Shown: positions 9,345 through 18,267 of the stretch, piece by piece
Layout: every line of letters begins with the position of its first letter
How positions within the stretch are numbered: position 1 is the first letter of the stretch
From: CAVQMB01 sp963713445
GTDB lineage: Bacteria; Pseudomonadota; Gammaproteobacteria; Competibacterales; Competibacteraceae
DNA: 64,000 nucleotides
Direction: 5' to 3'
NCBI GenBank assembly: GCA_963713445.1
Contig: CAVQMB010000005.1
Span: forward strand, 35,511-99,510
Made by a program: the position numbers and the translations under genes
The notes under the pieces: model-generated
What the model was told of the DNA's origin: nothing
What the model saw: the letters and a program-made list of their open reading frames with translations, nothing else
Database searches by the model: none

Positions 9345-10184
9345 ATGAAGACATTTTTGAAATCCAACGCCAACGTCGGTGTCTACGTCGACGCCGCCAA
9401 TATTTCCCGCAACGGTGGCAATCGCCTGCGCTACGATGTGCTGCGCGAGTTCGCTTGCCGGGACCATGCCGAGGCGTTGCGCCTCAATGTCTATCTGGCT
9501 TACGACGAGGATCGCGCTGAGAGTAATGCCGTTTACCGGGACAAAGCCCGGGCCTACCAGTCCGCGCTACGCGAGATCGGTTATAAGGTGATCGAAAAAC
9601 GCGTGCGCTGGTTCACCGATGAATCCGGCAACCGCTACGGTAAGGCCAACGCCGACCTCGACATGGCAGTGGATGTGCTGCTGCAGTCCGAGAACCTCGA
9701 CCGGGTGTTGTTGGTCACCGGCGATGGCGATTTCGTGCAGGTGGTGCGGGCCCTGCAGAACAAGGGCTGTCGGGTCGAAGTGCTGGCGTTCGACAACGTC
9801 TCCGAGGAACTGCGTCGGGAAGCCGACATGTACATATCCGGTTACCTGGTACCGGATCTGCTGCCCGCGCGCAACGACGAACCGCAGGCCGGGCAATGGG
9901 GCGAGCTGGGCTCACGGGTGCGTGGCTATTGCTATCACCACGACGACAACAAGAGCTACGGTTTCATGCGGTTTCTGGTGAGACTGTCGCCATATCTGTG
10001 GAAGACTGACTCGCGCGACGACCAGTCGCCATACCGGACCGCGTTTTTTCACGATTCGAGTCTGCCGGAAGGTTTTAACGTGATGCGACTGCCATCGCGT
10101 AATCACATCTTTGAATTCACGCTGGCCGAACCAAATGGCAAGCAACCGGTGGCTGCCGATATCGTTCTGGTACATCCGAACTGA
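9345..10184 (+). CDS. NYN-domain (LabA/DUF88-like PIN-fold) protein
   Basis: 279-residue protein with an N-terminal NYN domain, a PIN-like fold found in predicted RNases. Acidic motifs expected for metal binding are present: YVDAANI near residue 14-20, KANADLDMAVD in the middle, and LLVTGDGDFVQVV, followed by VEVLAF. The C-terminal 100 residues, from about GSRVRGYCYHHDDNKSYGF, form an extra domain that looks like a small beta-barrel (cold-shock/OB-like spacing with YGFMRFLV), which could bind RNA; this part is inferred. The ATG at 9345 was chosen because the longer frame upstream has no ribosome site and covers the AT-rich control region. No partner gene is obvious. Confidence 0.85.
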   Translation: MKTFLKSNANVGVYVDAANISRNGGNRLRYDVLREFACRDHAEALRLNVYLAYDEDRAESNAVYRDKARAYQSALREIGYKVIEKRVRWFTDESGNRYGKANADLDMAVDVLLQSENLDRVLLVTGDGDFVQVVRALQNKGCRVEVLAFDNVSEELRREADMYISGYLVPDLLPARNDEPQAGQWGELGSRVRGYCYHHDDNKSYGFMRFLVRLSPYLWKTDSRDDQSPYRTAFFHDSSLPEGFNVMRLPSRNHIFEFTLAEPNGKQPVAADIVLVHPN

Positions 10185-10272
10185 TCCGTGGTCCTTGCGG
10201 CGGAACGGCCGCGCGACTGACAAATGATTTATCATGCATCTCATATGGCCTAAAAGAGGCGGATTTTTCGAC

Positions 10273-12417
10273 ATGCGAAGCAGACTTGCCTCTCTCTTGA
10301 TGTACGCGCTGCTGGTGCTGATCGGCACTATTCCTGCGTGCGCCAACACAACCGCGGCCTCCGTCCAGGAACCGCAGGTTATTCATCCAGATGGCGAGCA
10401 GGTCCAGCTCGATCAGACTATCGCTGGTCTGCTGACCTATTATCACTACCGCCAGGAGCCACTGAACGCGCAACGCGGTGCTGACATTCTGAAGGAGTAC
10501 CTCAAGGCGCTGGATTACAATCGAAGTTATTTTGTGGCGAGCGACATTGCCCGGTTCGAGCGTTACCAGAGCAAGCTCGCCGAGGATCTACGCCAGGGCG
10601 ATCTGCAACCGGCTTACGCTATTTTCAATACCTATCTGCAGCGGCTGGCGGCACGCACCGCCTATGTCAAGTTGCGGCTCAGTCAGCCGTTTGATTTCGA
10701 CGCCAATGAATCCTTCAAGCTGGATCGCAGCAAGTCGGCCTGGGCCAGCAGCAGGGATCAGCTTAATGACTACTGGCGACGGCGGCTCAAGAACGAGCTG
10801 CTGCAGCTGATGCTGGCGGGTAAGAATCTTGCCGGCGCCAAGAAGGTGTTGCTGCGGCGTTACCAGGACCGGCTGCACCGCATGGAACAGTACCATACCA
10901 ACGACGTGTTCCAGCTTTATATGAACGCGGTGGCGTCCAGTTACGATCCGCATACGGCGTACTTTTCGCCGCGGGCCTCGGAGAACTTCAACATCCAGAT
11001 GAGCCTGTCGCTGGACGGCATTGGCTCGGTTCTACGCCTCGAAGATGAACAGATCAAGATCGTCGAGCTGGTGCCGGGTGGACCGGCTGCCCTGAGCGGC
11101 AAGCTGCATCCGGGTGATGCCATCGTCGGTGTCGGGCAGGGTCCCAAGGGTCCCATCAAGGATGTGGTCGGTTGGCGGCTGGACGACGTGGTCGACCTGA
11201 TCCGTGGGCCGCGCGGCAGTGTGGTGCGCCTGGAAGTGCGTTCGGCTACCTCGACCGGCAAGACCGAGATCGTGAAGCTGGTACGCAACAAGATCAAGCT
11301 CGAGAAACAGGCCGCCCACAGTGCGATCAAGACGGTCCAGGAAGGCGGCCGGACATTGCGTATCGGGGTCATTACCGTGCCGGCATTCTATAGCGATTTC
11401 GCCGCCGCTCAGCGTGGCGTTAAGGACTACCGCAGCACTACGCGTGATGTGCGCAAGCTGCTGACCAAACTCAAGGCGCAGCACATCGACGGTCTCATTA
11501 TTGACCTGCGCAATAATGGCGGCGGTGCCTTGCAGGAAGCCATCGAGATGACCGGTCTGTTTATTCCCAAGGGCCCGGTGGTGCAGGTCCGCAACGTCAA
11601 GGGCAAGGTCGATGTCGAGCGCGATCCCGATCACGGCCAGGCCTACAGTGGACCAATGGCGGTGCTGGTCAATCGCTTCAGTGCATCGGCCTCGGAGATC
11701 TTTTCCGCCGCGCTTCAGGACTACGGCCGGGCCTTGATTCTGGGATCACCCACTTTTGGCAAGGGTACCGTGCAGACCCTGGTCGATCTGAACCGCTTTC
11801 TGCCGGATATCAAGAGTCCGCTGGGCCAGCTCAAGCTGACCATTGCCAAGTTCTACCGCGTTAGTGGCGGCAGTACCCAGTTGCGTGGGGTGACACCGGA
11901 TATCAGCTTCCCGACGGCGGTGGACAGCAAGGATGTCGGCGAGAGTGCGGAGGATTTCGCCTTGCCGTGGGATCATATTAAACCGCTCAAGCACTCGCAT
12001 GGCAAAGACCTCAGCCAGTACCTGCCCGAGCTGCGCAAGCTGCATCAGCAACGCATCGCCCACGATCCGGAGTTCCAGGCTTATCTGGCCGATGTCAAGG
12101 CGGCCCGGCAAGCCCGCCAGCGCACCGAGGTATCGCTGGACGAAAGCCAGCGTAAAGCGGCCTACCATAAAGCTGAACTCGAGGAGCTTGCCAGCCGCAA
12201 TCGCTGGCGGGCCGTCAAAGGTTTGCCGCCACTGCAGCTGGGTCAGCTGAAAAAGACCGCGCTCAAGGCTGCCGACGACAATGCGGCCGGTGATACCAGT
12301 ACCCCCGCCGGCCAGCATCCTGATGCGTTGCTCGACGAGAGCGCTCACATCGTGGCGGACTACGCGACTTTGCTAGTCCGTCACGCTGACGATGGCACGC
12401 TGGTGATGAGCAACTAA
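10273..12417 (+). CDS. prc: Tail-specific periplasmic protease Prc (Tsp), S41A family
   Basis: C-terminal processing protease of the periplasm (714 residues). It has an Arg-rich N terminus, a hydrophobic core and an ACANT cleavage region that mark a Sec signal peptide. An N-terminal helical domain follows, then a PDZ domain around LDGIGSVLRLEDEQIKIVEL, then the S41 core. The catalytic serine lies in NRFSASASEIF (about 11671-11703) and the lysine in FGKGTVQ (about 11755-11775). The DUF3340-type C-terminal domain closes the protein. Family members degrade proteins with nonpolar C termini and trim cell-wall hydrolases or FtsI. GAGGCGG precedes the ATG at 10273; the ATG at 10234 has no ribosome site. 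The stop overlaps the convergent dgcA stop by four bases. Confidence 0.95.
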   Translation: MRSRLASLLMYALLVLIGTIPACANTTAASVQEPQVIHPDGEQVQLDQTIAGLLTYYHYRQEPLNAQRGADILKEYLKALDYNRSYFVASDIARFERYQSKLAEDLRQGDLQPAYAIFNTYLQRLAARTAYVKLRLSQPFDFDANESFKLDRSKSAWASSRDQLNDYWRRRLKNELLQLMLAGKNLAGAKKVLLRRYQDRLHRMEQYHTNDVFQLYMNAVASSYDPHTAYFSPRASENFNIQMSLSLDGIGSVLRLEDEQIKIVELVPGGPAALSGKLHPGDAIVGVGQGPKGPIKDVVGWRLDDVVDLIRGPRGSVVRLEVRSATSTGKTEIVKLVRNKIKLEKQAAHSAIKTVQEGGRTLRIGVITVPAFYSDFAAAQRGVKDYRSTTRDVRKLLTKLKAQHIDGLIIDLRNNGGGALQEAIEMTGLFIPKGPVVQVRNVKGKVDVERDPDHGQAYSGPMAVLVNRFSASASEIFSAALQDYGRALILGSPTFGKGTVQTLVDLNRFLPDIKSPLGQLKLTIAKFYRVSGGSTQLRGVTPDISFPTAVDSKDVGESAEDFALPWDHIKPLKHSHGKDLSQYLPELRKLHQQRIAHDPEFQAYLADVKAARQARQRTEVSLDESQRKAAYHKAELEELASRNRWRAVKGLPPLQLGQLKKTALKAADDNAAGDTSTPAGQHPDALLDESAHIVADYATLLVRHADDGTLVMSN

Positions 12418-13415
12418 CCCCACAGTGCCGCCGTCGCGGGTTCGATCAGGCTGCCCTGGAAAGCCAGGGCGGGTTCTCGGTCCCGGGCCAGTTGCAGCGG
12501 GCCGTCCAGATCGACGACGCGGGCGCCCTGGGCCACCAGCAACGCCGGGGCCATGGCCAGCGAAGTGCCGACCATGCAGCCGACCATGATTTCGAAGCCG
12601 GCAGCCTCGGCAGCCTGGCGCAGCGCCAGGGCCTCGGTCAAACCGCCGGTCTTGTCGAGTTTGATGTTGATCAGGTCGTAGCGGCCCGTTAGAGCGGGCA
12701 GCGTGGCGCGGTCGTGGCAGGATTCATCGGCGCAAACGGGTATTGGGCGGGGTAATTCCGCCAGTGCCTGATCGGCGCCGGCGGCAAACGGCTGTTCGAT
12801 CAACGCCACGCCGAGTCTGGCAAAAACAGGCGCCAGTGCCTGATAGTCGGATACCTGCCAGGCTTCGTTGGCATCGACCACGAGGCTGGCGAGCGGGGCA
12901 TTTTGGCGCACGGCCTCTACCCGTGCCAGATCGGCTCCGTCGCCAGCCAGTTTGAGCTTGATCAATGGCCGCTGGGCCTGCTCACGCGCCGCGGCGGCCA
13001 GCGCTTCCGGCGTGTCAATGGCGAGCGTATAGGCTGTGATCACTGGTTGCGGCTTATCGAGGCCGGCCAGTTGCCACACTGCCTGGTGGGTCTGCTTGGC
13101 GGCCAGATCCCACAGCGCGCAGTCAATCGCATTGCGGGCGGCTCCAGCGGGCAGCCGCTGTTGCAGTGCCTGCCGTTCCAGCCCGCCCTCGAGTTCCGGC
13201 CGCAGATCCTCGATCCGTGCCATCACGCTTGCTACGGTTTCGTCGTAACGCGCATAAGGGCGGCATTCGCCGCGGCCGATCGCAGTCCCGGTCCGGATTT
13301 CCACCACCACGACGTCGGCTGCCCGCACGCTGCCGTGGGCGATACGCCAGACGCCGCGGGTCGGCCAGGTTTCCTGCCGGATGTCCAGATGCCGGCCGGC
13401 GGCGCCGGCCGTCAT
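12414..13415 (-). CDS. dgcA: Enolase-superfamily epimerase, N-acetyl-D-glutamate racemase DgcA type
   Basis: 333-residue member of the muconate-lactonizing subgroup of enolases, otherwise annotated as L-Ala-D/L-Glu dipeptide epimerase. Visible catalytic elements are the K-x-K motif in PLIKLKLAG, the metal-binding Asp in SLVVDANEAW, the Glu in ALIEQPF, the Asp in CADESCH, and the second Lys in LINIKLDKTGG. The gene overlaps the upstream DUF1611 gene by four bases (ATGA), the arrangement reported for DgcN-DgcA pairs that convert D-glutamate via N-acetyl-D-glutamate to N-acetyl-L-glutamate. The specific role is inferred from that pairing; dipeptide epimerase remains the alternative. Confidence 0.8.
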   Translation of the reverse strand: MTAGAAGRHLDIRQETWPTRGVWRIAHGSVRAADVVVVEIRTGTAIGRGECRPYARYDETVASVMARIEDLRPELEGGLERQALQQRLPAGAARNAIDCALWDLAAKQTHQAVWQLAGLDKPQPVITAYTLAIDTPEALAAAAREQAQRPLIKLKLAGDGADLARVEAVRQNAPLASLVVDANEAWQVSDYQALAPVFARLGVALIEQPFAAGADQALAELPRPIPVCADESCHDRATLPALTGRYDLINIKLDKTGGLTEALALRQAAEAAGFEIMVGCMVGTSLAMAPALLVAQGARVVDLDGPLQLARDREPALAFQGSLIEPATAALWG

Positions 13416-14419
13416 AGCCCGGCCATAGCATCGACCAGAGGCGCGACACCGTCACGCACCGGGTCGATGCACGGCAGACCGAGTTGATCCGCAGTCTGTT
13501 GCAGCAGCGCCCGGGCCGCTCCCGGCTGCAGTGCGGCAGTGTTGATAGCGCAGCCAATCACCCGGGCCGCAGGATTGGCCAGCCGCGCTGCGGTTTCGTT
13601 GGTGGCGCTGCACGCCGTCAGGCTCGGCAGCGGATAGTCCGGCAAGCCGCGCATGTGGGTCCGGGTCGGCTCGTGGCACAATACCAGGGCATCGGGCTGG
13701 GCGCCGTGCAGCAGACCCAGACTGACGCCGGCGAACGAAACATGAAACAGCGAGCCTTGCCCTTCGATGATGTCCCAGTGCCCGGGTTCATTGGCAGGGC
13801 TGATCTGTTCCACCGCGCCGGAAATGAAATCGGCTACTACGGCATCCACCGAAATGCCGGTGCCGGCGATGAAGATGCCGGTCTGGCCAGTGGCGCGGAA
13901 GCTGGCCGGAAGGCCGCGCTGGTGTAATTCGCGCTCGATGGCCAGGGCAGTGTACATTTTGCCCACCGAGCAGTCGGTGCCCACCGTCAGCAGACGCTTG
14001 CCGCTGCGTTTGCGTCCGTTGGCGACTGCCAGCTCGACGGTGGGATGACGCACGTCGGTTAGCCGGCGCCCGTGCCGGGCAGCGCTGGCCGCCAGCTCGG
14101 GTACACTGCTAAGCCGGCCATGGAGACCGCTGGCGATGTCCATCCCGGCGGCCAGCGCGGCTTCCAGGGTGGCGATCCACTGTTGGGAAAAGTGCCCGCC
14201 ACGGTTGGCGACGCCGACGATCAGGGTGCGCACCCCGCGCGCGGCCGCCTGCTCAATGGTCAGGTCCGCCAACCCCAGATCAGCTTTGCAGCCCGGCAAG
14301 CGCAACTGGCCGAGGCAGTCGGCGGGGCGCCAGTGGGCTACGCCGGCGGCGGTTTTGGCGGCCAGCTGATCGGGTGCGTCGCCCAAAAACAGCAGATAGG
14401 GTTTGTCGATGGTTTCCAT
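13412..14419 (-). CDS. dgcN: DUF1611 protein, D-glutamate N-acetyltransferase DgcN type
   Basis: 335-residue DUF1611-family protein. The P-loop-like motif TVGTDCSVGKMYTALAIE is visible about residue 140-157, followed by FRATGQTGIFIAG and the characteristic IIEGQGSLFH. An N-terminal Rossmann-like region (LFLGDAPDQLAAKTA, GVANRGGHF) precedes it. In characterised marine bacteria DgcN acetylates D-glutamate and hands the product to DgcA. Linkage and four-base overlap with the enolase-type racemase gene support the same function here. The frame is open to 14548, but family homologues start near this ATG at 14419. Only 38 bases separate this start from the divergent FAD oxidase start. Confidence 0.82.
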   Translation of the reverse strand: METIDKPYLLFLGDAPDQLAAKTAAGVAHWRPADCLGQLRLPGCKADLGLADLTIEQAAARGVRTLIVGVANRGGHFSQQWIATLEAALAAGMDIASGLHGRLSSVPELAASAARHGRRLTDVRHPTVELAVANGRKRSGKRLLTVGTDCSVGKMYTALAIERELHQRGLPASFRATGQTGIFIAGTGISVDAVVADFISGAVEQISPANEPGHWDIIEGQGSLFHVSFAGVSLGLLHGAQPDALVLCHEPTRTHMRGLPDYPLPSLTACSATNETAARLANPAARVIGCAINTAALQPGAARALLQQTADQLGLPCIDPVRDGVAPLVDAMAGL

Positions 14420-14457
14420 GAGAGTGTGGTTGTTGGCCAGGAGATTTGTTGCATAGT

Positions 14458-15807
14458 ATGCCTGCTCACCGTGTGCTTTATCATCCCGCCGCTTACGGGC
14501 CCCGGCCGGCGGCGAGTTACTGGCAGGCCAGTGCCGGCCCGGCACCATTGTTCGGACCGTTGGAGGGCGTCCGGCGCTGCCAGGTGGTTATCGTCGGCGG
14601 CGGCTACACCGGTCTCAGCGCGGCGTTACATCTGGCGCGCGATCATGGCATCGATGTCTGCCTCCTGGAGGCAGCGCAACCAGGCTGGGGGGCGTCGGGG
14701 CGCAATGGCGGGTTCTGTTGTCTGGGTGGTGCCAAGTTGTCGTATCAGGATCTGATCCGCCGCTTCGGTCTGGAGGCCACCCAGGAGTTTTTCAATGCCC
14801 AGCGGGCCGCCATCGACCGGGTGCAGGACCTGGCGGGACAGGAAGCCATCACCTTGGATGGGCGAGGTGCCGGGGAGTACTGCCTGGCGCATAAACCCAA
14901 ACAGCTGGCCGAACTGGCGGACGAGGCTGAGCTCCTGCGAGCGACTTTTGGTGTGCGCTGCGAATTGCTGGTGCCTGCGGCGCTGGCGGAGCGGGGTGTG
15001 CGCGGCGCCGAGTGTTACGGCGGTTTATATACGCCGCTCGGGTTCGGGTTGCATCCGCTTAAGTATGCTCATGGCCTGGCCCGTGCCGCGAGCCGCCACG
15101 GGGCTTCATTGTTCGGCGACAGCCGGGTGTTGGCCTGGCACCGGGAAGCCGGCCGTCATCAGGTGATAACCAGCCACGGCCGGGTTGAGGCACAGACACT
15201 GATCCTGGCGGGCAATGGCTACAGCGATGAAGCCTGGCACCCGACGCTGGCCGGGGCACCCTTACCGGTATTATCCAGCATTCTGGTGACGCGACCGCTT
15301 GCGCCCGACGAGCTGGCCGCACAAGGCTGGCGCAGCGAGGTGATGGCGTACGACAGCCGCCGGTTACTGCATTATTTCCGGCTCTTGCCGGACGGCCGGT
15401 TTTTGTTCGGTGGCCGCGGTGGGTTGACTGCGGCACCAGCGGCGGCGGCGAACCGCCGCGCCGTTCTGACCACGGAATTCCGGCGCGCCTTCCCGGCCTG
15501 GGGCAAGGTTGGGATTGACTATTTCTGGCAGGGACTGGCCTGTCTGGCCCGCGACCGGCTGCCACACGTCGGTGCACTGGCCGATGATCCGGCCGTGCTG
15601 ATCGGTATGGCGTACCACGGCAACGGTGTGGCCTTGGCCGGCTGGAGCGGTCAGGCCCTGGCCCGGCTTGCAGCCGGTGATGCTGCTGCGGCCACGGTGC
15701 CGGCGTTGATGCGTCGGCCATTGCCGCACTTTCCCTGGCCCCGGTTGCGATTGCTGTATCTGTGGGCGGCCTACCGCGGATACCAATGGCTGGATGAATG
15801 GCGTTAG
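14458..15807 (+). CDS. FAD-dependent amine/D-amino-acid oxidoreductase (DAO family)
   Basis: 449-residue flavoprotein of the DadA/PuuB-like DAO family. The N-terminal FAD-binding motif is VVIVGGGYTGLSAALHLA, followed by the acidic strand end VCLLEA and GWGASGRNGGF, which is typical of gamma-glutamylputrescine oxidases. The C-terminal FAD contact is IGMAYHGNGVALAGWSG. Substrate is unknown; the divergent dgcN-dgcA pair hints at D-amino-acid or amine catabolism. Start is uncertain: AGGAG at 14438-14442 lies 15 bases before the ATG at 14458 but six before a TTG at 14449 in the same frame, so the real start may be three codons earlier. Confidence 0.85.
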   Translation: MPAHRVLYHPAAYGPRPAASYWQASAGPAPLFGPLEGVRRCQVVIVGGGYTGLSAALHLARDHGIDVCLLEAAQPGWGASGRNGGFCCLGGAKLSYQDLIRRFGLEATQEFFNAQRAAIDRVQDLAGQEAITLDGRGAGEYCLAHKPKQLAELADEAELLRATFGVRCELLVPAALAERGVRGAECYGGLYTPLGFGLHPLKYAHGLARAASRHGASLFGDSRVLAWHREAGRHQVITSHGRVEAQTLILAGNGYSDEAWHPTLAGAPLPVLSSILVTRPLAPDELAAQGWRSEVMAYDSRRLLHYFRLLPDGRFLFGGRGGLTAAPAAAANRRAVLTTEFRRAFPAWGKVGIDYFWQGLACLARDRLPHVGALADDPAVLIGMAYHGNGVALAGWSGQALARLAAGDAAAATVPALMRRPLPHFPWPRLRLLYLWAAYRGYQWLDEWR

Positions 15808-15846
15808 ACTGCGCCGAACCAACCACAGCTTCCCGAGGAATGCCTT

Positions 15847-16089
15847 ATGAGTGATCCTGTCATTGCCCAGCGCGGTCCGTTTGCGGTCGAGGTGCAAGCC
15901 GGTAAGACGTACTGGTGGTGCCGTTGTGGCCGCAGCAAGAATCAGCCGTTCTGTGATGGCTCCCATCAGGTCACCGAATTCACCCCGGTCAAATACACGG
16001 CAGAGGCCAGCAAGAAGGTGTTCTTCTGCGGCTGCAAACACACTGGCAATCAGCCCTTGTGCGACGGTACTCATCAAAGCGTCGGCTGA
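15847..16089 (+). CDS. Tandem CDGSH iron-sulfur domain protein
   Basis: 80-residue protein made of two CDGSH-type [2Fe-2S] binding motifs: C-x-C-G-R-S-x-N-x-P-F-C-D-G-S-H in the first half and C-G-C-K-H-T-x-N-x-P-L-C-D-G-T-H in the second. Each supplies the three-Cys, one-His ligand set of the family. Such proteins are small redox or cluster-transfer factors. CCGAGGAA precedes the ATG. It follows the FAD oxidase by about 40 bases on the same strand, which may reflect co-transcription. Confidence 0.93.
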   Translation: MSDPVIAQRGPFAVEVQAGKTYWWCRCGRSKNQPFCDGSHQVTEFTPVKYTAEASKKVFFCGCKHTGNQPLCDGTHQSVG

Positions 16090-16096
16090 GTCCGGT

Positions 16097-16216
16097 TCAG
16101 TGCGGTCCGCTCAGCCACCACGCGTAACCCAGCGAGGCGGCGCACAGCAGGATCAGCCACAGTGCGGCGGGTAGCACCGCCCGCCGCGATCCGGGGCATG
16201 CCGGCGGCCAGCGCAC
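16097..16216 (-). CDS. Possible 39-residue single-span membrane peptide
   Basis: Downstream of the aldolase gene, a GTG-started frame (AGCAGGG a few bases upstream) encodes a short basic N terminus and one strongly hydrophobic helix (A-L-W-L-I-L-L-C-A-A-S-L-G-Y-A-W-W-L). No family is recognised. It could be a real small membrane protein or chance; the convergent CDGSH gene ends seven bases away. Confidence 0.3.
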   Translation of the reverse strand: MRWPPACPGSRRAVLPAALWLILLCAASLGYAWWLSGPH

Positions 16217-16262
16217 TGTAACCCTGCTGTGGCGTTCAGCGATACGGCGGTGGTTGTCGCGG

Positions 16263-17042
16263 TCAGCTGTGGAATGCCAAGTCGTCCGCTGCCAGCAGGC
16301 GCAGATAAGCCTCCCATTCGATGTCACGCTGCGTCGGGTTGTCGGCCCGGCTGTCCTGGTACCAGCGATACTGCGCAGCGGTCTTTTCACATACCGCTGT
16401 GGTCGGCAATCGCAGCGCGCTGCCGCCGGCTTGGGCGGCCAACTGGGCTTCACAGGCGCGGTTGAGGTTGACCATTAGTTTGAACGCCTCGGCAACGTCG
16501 CGGCCGACCGTCAGCAGACCATGATTGCGCAGAATCAGCACGGCATGATTGCCCAGGTCGGCGACCAGACGGGTTCGCTCGTCCAGATCCAGGGCAATGC
16601 CTTCGTAATCGTGGTAGCCGATCCGGTTGTAGAACTGCAGGGCCCATTGATTGAGCGGCAGCAGTCCGTCCTCCTGCGACGACACGGCGACACCGGCGAC
16701 GGTATGCGTGTGCAGCACGCAACCGACTTCCGGCCGGGCGGCGTGGATGGCACTGTGAATGGTGAAACCGGCCGGATTGATGCCGCGGCCGCTATCATCG
16801 GCGACGATGCTGCCGTCCGCGTCGACCTTGACCAGTGCGGCGGGTGTGATTTCGTGAAACCACAGGCCGTAAGGATTGAGCAGAAAGTGGTCGGGTTGTT
16901 CTGGTACCCGGGCTGAGATGTGAGTGTAGATCACATCGTCCAGGCCGAGCCGCGCGATCATACGATAGGCGGCCGCCAGGTCGCGGCGGGCGTCGGTTTC
17001 AGTATACGGTGCATCTTGCTGAGGGTTATGGCCGGAGTCCAT
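16263..17042 (-). CDS. Class II aldolase/adducin-family protein
   Basis: 259-residue zinc-dependent aldolase-type protein (FucA/AraD/adducin superfamily). It has the N-terminal A-A-Y-R-M-I-A-R-L-G-L-D-D segment, the YTHISARVP motif, the metal-binding CVLHTHTVAGVAVS and the third His in LILRNHGLLTVG. Many members of this long-chain subgroup are annotated only as putative aldolases, and the substrate here is unknown. It is transcribed away from the deacetylase gene at 17224. Confidence 0.87.
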   Translation of the reverse strand: MDSGHNPQQDAPYTETDARRDLAAAYRMIARLGLDDVIYTHISARVPEQPDHFLLNPYGLWFHEITPAALVKVDADGSIVADDSGRGINPAGFTIHSAIHAARPEVGCVLHTHTVAGVAVSSQEDGLLPLNQWALQFYNRIGYHDYEGIALDLDERTRLVADLGNHAVLILRNHGLLTVGRDVAEAFKLMVNLNRACEAQLAAQAGGSALRLPTTAVCEKTAAQYRWYQDSRADNPTQRDIEWEAYLRLLAADDLAFHS

Positions 17043-17130
17043 TGGGACCTCGCTCTGAGATTCGTATTGGCCTGCGCAACCTAGTCAGACGTCACGCGCC
17101 TGTCAATGCCACTGGCCGGTGGAGGACCTG

Positions 17131-17159
17131 TTGGAGTTGGCTGGCAGGCGATCTAGAAT
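17131..17159 (+). promoter_or_regulatory. Sigma-70-like promoter for the deacetylase-mmuM pair
   Basis: TTGGAG at 17131-17136 and TAGAAT at 17154-17159 are separated by exactly 17 bases, giving a good vegetative promoter about 60 bases before the deacetylase start at 17224. It is the only such pair noticed in this gap. Confidence 0.5.
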
Positions 17160-17223
17160 GGGTCAGACGGCGCCCTGTGCCCGACGTCCATCCCCGGCGT
17201 ATTACCCAGGAGCTAGTCAGCTT

Positions 17224-18267
17224 ATGAAGGTCATTTACAGCGCAGCCCATCGCCAGCACGAACCGACCTTTTTTCTGGTGCGCGGTGTGGCCCGGGACAG
17301 CGCTGAGCAGCCGGAGCGGGCCGAGCGTCTCCTGGCTGCGGTGCGTCGGGTCGGCTACCCGGTGAGTTTGCCTGACGATTATGGTCGCGGGCCGATTGCC
17401 GCAGTGCATACCCCGGAATACCTGGCATTTCTGGAAACGGCCTACACTCAATGGCAGGCGCTGGGCGACAGTGCGACCGAAATCATACCGAATGTCCATC
17501 CGGCTCGGACGCCGGCCGTCTATCCGCGCTCAGTCGTCGGGCGTGCCGGCTGGCACATGGCCGACACCGCCTGCCCGATCGGCCAGCATACCTTCGCGGC
17601 GGCCTGTGCCTCAGCCGGGGTGGCGGTCAGTGCTGCCGAACTGATCCTGGCCGGGGAGCCGGCCGCTTATGCCCTGTGTCGGCCGCCGGGACACCATGCC
17701 TATACCGACATGGCCGGCGGTTTCTGCTTTCTCAACAATACCGCCATCGCCGCCCAGCATTTGCGCCGGCGCTTCGATCGTGTCGCTATCCTCGACATCG
17801 ACGTGCATCACGGCAACGGTACCCAGGGGATTTTCTATCAGCGGGCGGATGTGTTGACGGTGTCGTTGCATGCTGATCCGGCGGACTATTACCCGTTTTT
17901 CTGGGGCCACGCGCACGAGCGCGGCGTCGCTGCCGGCACCGGCTACAACTTGAATATTCCGCTGCCGCTGGGTACTGGTGACGACGGCTGGCTGGCTGCG
18001 TTGCAGCCAGCCCTGGAGCGCATCCGCGAGTTTGCGCCGGGGGCACTGGTAGTGGCGTTGGGCCTGGATGCCTACGGTGGCGACCCGTTGGCCGCGCTAT
18101 GCCTTACCACCGCCGGCTTCGGCCATATCGGCGCGTGTATCGCCGCTCTTGGCCTGCCGACGGTGCTGGTTCAGGAGGGTGGGTATCTGTCGGCCGCACT
18201 CGGCGAGAATCTGATAAGTTTCCTGCACGGGTTCGAGCAGCATGGCCGCCGTAGCGGGGACCGGTGA
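17224..18267 (+). CDS. Histone-deacetylase-family amidohydrolase, acetylpolyamine type
   Basis: 347-residue zinc deacetylase of the arginase/deacetylase fold. Motifs in order: the tandem histidines in RPPGHHAY, zinc ligands in ILDIDVHHGNGTQ, the Asp in ALGLDAYGGDP, and the closing VLVQEGGYL. The insertion between the N terminus and the His pair, including FFLVRGVARDSAEQPERAERL, is typical of bacterial acetylpolyamine aminohydrolases, which remove acetyl groups from acetylputrescine and related amines. Substrate is inferred from the family. AGGAG precedes the ATG at 17224. The stop overlaps the mmuM start (TGATG), so the two are probably co-translated. Confidence 0.9.
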   Translation: MKVIYSAAHRQHEPTFFLVRGVARDSAEQPERAERLLAAVRRVGYPVSLPDDYGRGPIAAVHTPEYLAFLETAYTQWQALGDSATEIIPNVHPARTPAVYPRSVVGRAGWHMADTACPIGQHTFAAACASAGVAVSAAELILAGEPAAYALCRPPGHHAYTDMAGGFCFLNNTAIAAQHLRRRFDRVAILDIDVHHGNGTQGIFYQRADVLTVSLHADPADYYPFFWGHAHERGVAAGTGYNLNIPLPLGTGDDGWLAALQPALERIREFAPGALVVALGLDAYGGDPLAALCLTTAGFGHIGACIAALGLPTVLVQEGGYLSAALGENLISFLHGFEQHGRRSGDR

